From: Streptomyces purpureus
GTDB lineage: Bacteria; Actinomycetota; Actinomycetes; Streptomycetales; Streptomycetaceae
Length of the DNA: 64,000 nt
Assembly: GCF_014648195.1 (NCBI RefSeq)
Contig: NZ_BMQQ01000013.1
Span: 60,345 to 124,344 of the forward strand
Direction of reading: 5' to 3'
Positions 61,288 to 64,000 of the stretch are shown one piece after another. The notes under the pieces are model-generated. The model did not search any database. It had not been told where the DNA came from and saw only the letters and a list, made by a program, of their open reading frames with translations. Every line of letters begins with the position of its first letter. Position 1 is the first letter of the stretch. Both the position numbers and the translations under genes were made by a program.

Positions 61288-62574
61288 ATGGCTGCAGGCG
61301 CCCCCCGGATCTTCGTCTCCCATCTCGCCGGCGTCCCGGTCTTCGACCCCAACGGCGACCAGGTGGGCCGTGTCAGCGATCTGGTCGCGATGCTCCGGGT
61401 GGGCGGGCGCCCGCCCCGGCTGCTCGGCATGGTCGTGGAGGTGCTCAGCCGCCGCCGCATCTTCGTCCCCATGACCCGGATCACCGGCGTGGAGTCCGGC
61501 CAGGTCATCACCACCGGTGTGGTCAACATGCGCCGCTTCGAGCAGCGCCCGACGGAGCGGCTGGTCCTCGGCGAGCTGCTCGACCGGCGGGTGCGGCTGG
61601 TCACCGAAGGCACGGCGGGCGAGGAGGTCACCGTCCTCGACGTGGCCATCCAGCAGCTGCCCGCGCGCCGCGACTGGGAGATCGACAAGGTCTTCGTACG
61701 GCGTGGCAAGGGCGGGGCGCTGCGGCGCAAGGGTGAGGCGCTCACCGTCGACTGGTCGGCGGTGACCGGTTTCTCGCTGGAGGAGGAAGGGCAGGGCGCC
61801 GAGAGCCTGGTCGCCACCTTCGAGCGGCTGCGCCCCGCCGACCTCGCCAATGTGCTGCACCACCTCTCGCCGAAACGGCGCGGCGAGGTCGCGGCCGCCC
61901 TCGACGACGACCGGCTCGCCGACGTCCTGGAGGAGCTGCCGGAGGACGACCAGATCGAGATCCTCGGCAAGCTCAAGGAGGAGCGGGCCGCCGACGTGCT
62001 GGAGGCGATGGACCCGGACGACGCCGCCGACCTGCTCTCCGAGCTGCCGGAGGAGGACAAGGAGCGGCTGCTCACGCTGATGCGGCCGGACGACGCCGCC
62101 GATGTGCGCCGGCTCATGGCGTACGAGGAGCGGACCGCGGGCGGTCTGATGACCACCGAACCGATCGTGCTGCGCCCGGACGCGACGGTCGCGGACGCGC
62201 TGGCGCGGGTACGGCAGCGGGACCTCTCCCCCGCGCTCGCCGCGCAGGTGTACGTGTGCCGGCCGCCGGACGAGACGCCCACCGGCAAGTACCTCGGCAC
62301 GGTCCACTTCCAGCGGCTGCTGCGCGATCCGCCGTTCACGCTGGTCGGCGCGCTGCTGGACAGCGATCTGCCGCCGCTCGCGCCGGACACCGCGCTGCCG
62401 GCCGTCACCAGCTACCTCGCCGCCTACAACATGGTCGCGGCGCCCGTGGTGGACGAGAGCGGTTCGCTGCTCGGTGCGGTGACCGTCGACGACGTCCTGG
62501 ACCACCTGCTGCCGGAGGACTGGCGCGAGACCGAGTTCCACGCCGAGGAGGAGCCCGTCCATGGCACCGGGTGA
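61288..62574 (+). CDS. PRC-barrel/MgtE_N/CBS protein without membrane domain
   Basis: This 428-residue protein has a PRC-barrel-like region (about 1-160), an MgtE N-terminal helical domain (about 165-275: LHHLSPKRRGEVAAAL, DPDDAADLLSELPEEDKERL) and a CBS pair (about 280-415: TAGGLMTTEPIVL, AAPVVDESGSLLG). It lacks the membrane domain of MgtE, so it is more likely a magnesium or nucleotide sensor than a channel. The M. tuberculosis counterpart is Rv1232c. Its stop overlaps the DUF1003 start by 14 bp. Confidence 0.88.
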   Translation: MAAGAPRIFVSHLAGVPVFDPNGDQVGRVSDLVAMLRVGGRPPRLLGMVVEVLSRRRIFVPMTRITGVESGQVITTGVVNMRRFEQRPTERLVLGELLDRRVRLVTEGTAGEEVTVLDVAIQQLPARRDWEIDKVFVRRGKGGALRRKGEALTVDWSAVTGFSLEEEGQGAESLVATFERLRPADLANVLHHLSPKRRGEVAAALDDDRLADVLEELPEDDQIEILGKLKEERAADVLEAMDPDDAADLLSELPEEDKERLLTLMRPDDAADVRRLMAYEERTAGGLMTTEPIVLRPDATVADALARVRQRDLSPALAAQVYVCRPPDETPTGKYLGTVHFQRLLRDPPFTLVGALLDSDLPPLAPDTALPAVTSYLAAYNMVAAPVVDESGSLLGAVTVDDVLDHLLPEDWRETEFHAEEEPVHGTG

Positions 62575-63133
62575 GCGCGCCCAGGAGCGGGAACGGGAAC
62601 GCGAGCGGGAGCGGACGGTGCCGCGGATCCGGCTGGACCAGCCGCGGATGCGCCGCCAGCGGCTGCTGCCGGAGTACGACCCGGAGGCCTTCGGCCGGAT
62701 CTCGGAGCGGATCGCGCGGTTCCTTGGGACGGGCCGGTTCCTGGTCTGGATGACCCTGACGGTCGTCGTCTGGGTCCTGTGGAACGTCTTCGCGCCGCCG
62801 TCGCTCCGCTTCGACGAGTATCCGTTCATCTTCCTGACGCTCGCCCTGTCCCTGCAGGCGTCGTACGCGGCGCCCCTGATCCTTCTCGCGCAGAACCGCC
62901 AGGACGACCGGGACCGGGTCAACCTCGAGCAGGACCGCAAGCAGAACGAACGCTCGATCGCGGACACCGAGTACCTGACCCGGGAGATCGCCTCGTTGCG
63001 GATGGGCCTCGGCGAGGTCGCCACCCGGGACTGGATCCGCTCGGAGTTCGACGACCTGCTCAAGGAGATCGACGACCGGCGCGTTCTATTCCCGGCCGAG
63101 CAACCCGCCCGGAGTGACGAAGCCGACCGCTGA
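62561..63133 (+). CDS. DUF1003 membrane protein
   Basis: This 190-residue DUF1003 protein has a highly charged N-terminus (a run of Glu-Arg pairs), two membrane helices (about 60-78 and 87-110, the second including the family ASYAAPLILLAQNRQ), and a charged helical tail. DUF1003 function is unknown. The overlap with the MgtE_N/CBS gene suggests the two proteins work together at the membrane. Mrp follows by 43 bp. Confidence 0.9.
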   Translation: MAPGERAQERERERERERTVPRIRLDQPRMRRQRLLPEYDPEAFGRISERIARFLGTGRFLVWMTLTVVVWVLWNVFAPPSLRFDEYPFIFLTLALSLQASYAAPLILLAQNRQDDRDRVNLEQDRKQNERSIADTEYLTREIASLRMGLGEVATRDWIRSEFDDLLKEIDDRRVLFPAEQPARSDEADR

Positions 63134-63176
63134 GAGGCTTTCCGAGGGCCGTGGTCGGCGCCGTACCATCGTCCGT

Positions 63177-64000
63177 ATGGCTACGGAAGACGCGGTGCGC
63201 GAAGCACTGGCGACGGTGAACGACCCAGAGATCAACAAACCGATCACCGAGCTCGGCATGGTCAAGTCGGTGGAGATCGGGTCCGACGGCGCTGTCGCCG
63301 TCACGGTCTACCTCACCGTCTCCGGCTGCCCGATGCGCGACACGATCACCCAGCGCGTCACCGACGCCGTCTCCCGCGTCGAGGGCGTCACGCGTGTCGA
63401 CGTCTCGCTGGACGTGATGAGCGACGAGCAGCGCAAGGAGCTGGCGGCCGCCCTGCGCGGCACCACCGCCGAGCGCGAGGTGCCGTTCGCCAAGCCCGGC
63501 TCGCTGACCCGGGTCTACGCCGTGGCCTCCGGCAAGGGCGGCGTCGGCAAGTCCTCGGTGACGGTGAACCTCGCCGCGGCGATGGCGGCGGACGGGCTGA
63601 AGGTCGGTGTCGTCGACGCCGACATCTACGGCCACAGCGTGCCGCGCATGCTGGGTGCGGACGGCCGTCCCACCCAGGTCGAGAACATGATCATGCCGCC
63701 GTCCGCGAACGGTGTGAAGGTCATCTCGATCGGCATGTTCACCCCGGGCAACGCGCCGGTGGTGTGGCGCGGCCCGATGCTGCACCGCGCGCTCCAGCAG
63801 TTCCTCGCCGATGTGTACTGGGGCGACCTGGACGTCCTCCTGCTCGACCTGCCCCCGGGCACCGGCGACATCGCGATCTCGGTCGCCCAGCTGGTCCCGA
63901 ACGCTGAGATCCTGGTCGTGACGACCCCTCAGCAGGCCGCTGCCGAGGTCGCCGAGCGGGCCGGCTCGATCGCCGTGCAGACCCACCAGAAGATCGTGGG
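63177..64000 (+). CDS. mrp: Mrp/ApbC (Nbp35-like) Fe-S carrier ATPase, partial
   Basis: This gene runs off the right edge; 274 codons are present. The N-terminal DUF59/MIP18 domain (about 5-90) has SGCPMRDTI. The deviant Walker A GKGGVGKSS follows near residue 120, with DADIYGHSVPRML, and DLPPGTGD as Walker B. The CxxC expected near the C-terminus lies beyond the window. Mrp/ApbC proteins carry or insert iron-sulfur clusters. Position beside DUF1003 and MgtE_N/CBS matches Rv1229c-Rv1232c. Confidence 0.92.
   Translation, partial: MATEDAVREALATVNDPEINKPITELGMVKSVEIGSDGAVAVTVYLTVSGCPMRDTITQRVTDAVSRVEGVTRVDVSLDVMSDEQRKELAAALRGTTAEREVPFAKPGSLTRVYAVASGKGGVGKSSVTVNLAAAMAADGLKVGVVDADIYGHSVPRMLGADGRPTQVENMIMPPSANGVKVISIGMFTPGNAPVVWRGPMLHRALQQFLADVYWGDLDVLLLDLPPGTGDIAISVAQLVPNAEILVVTTPQQAAAEVAERAGSIAVQTHQKIV

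Overview
This window is high-GC chromosomal DNA from a Streptomyces or close relative. The evidence is strong G/C bias at third codon positions, frequent GTG and TTG starts, a WhiB-family regulator with an AT-hook, DUF3152, DUF3107, PPA1309 and UPF0182 proteins, mycoredoxin, and AdnAB-type helicase-nucleases. No insertion sequence, integrase, CRISPR array, rRNA or tRNA gene was recognised. About 57 protein genes are supported. The last one (mrp) runs off the right edge.

Layout. 0-9 kb: UPF0182 membrane protein, PPA1309 protein, a YlbL-type PDZ/Lon protease, moaE, an SDR-fold protein, a DUF2342 zincin-like protein and a Nudix hydrolase. 9-12.3 kb: three consecutive genes with AIM24 domains, one fused to TerD. 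12.3-16 kb: a YgjP-like metallopeptidase, an orphan E1/ThiF-like protein, an ABC1/UbiB kinase-like protein and a zinc-ribbon miniprotein. 16-21 kb: wblC with a long attenuated leader, uvrD2, mrx1 and nudC. 21-32.4 kb: an M20 dipeptidase, adnB and adnA separated by two secreted LppX/LprG-like proteins, and an alkyltransferase-like protein. 32.5-39.9 kb: a large flippase/kinase-like membrane protein, two secreted tripeptidase-type hydrolases and moeZ. 40-44.7 kb: a four-gene unit resembling part of a Pel/galactosaminogalactan exopolysaccharide locus. 44.9-54.9 kb: a DUF3152 metzincin-like protein, hydrolases, a TetR regulator, DUF3107, a ferritin-like protein, a DEAD-box RNA helicase, a NYN protein and a 50-residue peptide. 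55-64 kb: MarC, a PHP phosphoesterase, DUF6758, a suppressor-of-fused protein, CorA, a third LppX/LprG-like lipoprotein, then an MgtE_N/CBS protein, DUF1003 and Mrp.

From memory of actinobacterial genomes, much of the interval follows the order of Mycobacterium tuberculosis Rv3193c-Rv3211 (UPF0182, PDZ protease, DUF2342, ABC1, whiB7, uvrD2, mrx1, nudC, adnBA, ATL, moeB/moeZ, DUF3152, TetR, DUF3107, ferritin-like, rhlE). The right end resembles Rv1229c-Rv1239c (mrp, DUF1003, MgtE_N/CBS, corA). Against that backbone the less ordinary material stands out: the AIM24/TerD cluster, the lipoprotein pair inside adnBA, the exopolysaccharide-like unit between moeZ and DUF3152, and several structured leaders.

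Linked functions. DNA repair and redox genes (adnAB, uvrD2, alkyltransferase-like protein, mrx1, nudC) sit beside the antibiotic-stress regulator wblC. MoaE and MoeZ belong to molybdenum cofactor and sulfur-carrier metabolism. The right end combines divalent-cation and Fe-S handling genes. Start codons were chosen from Shine-Dalgarno spacing and family motifs; uncertain ones are noted.
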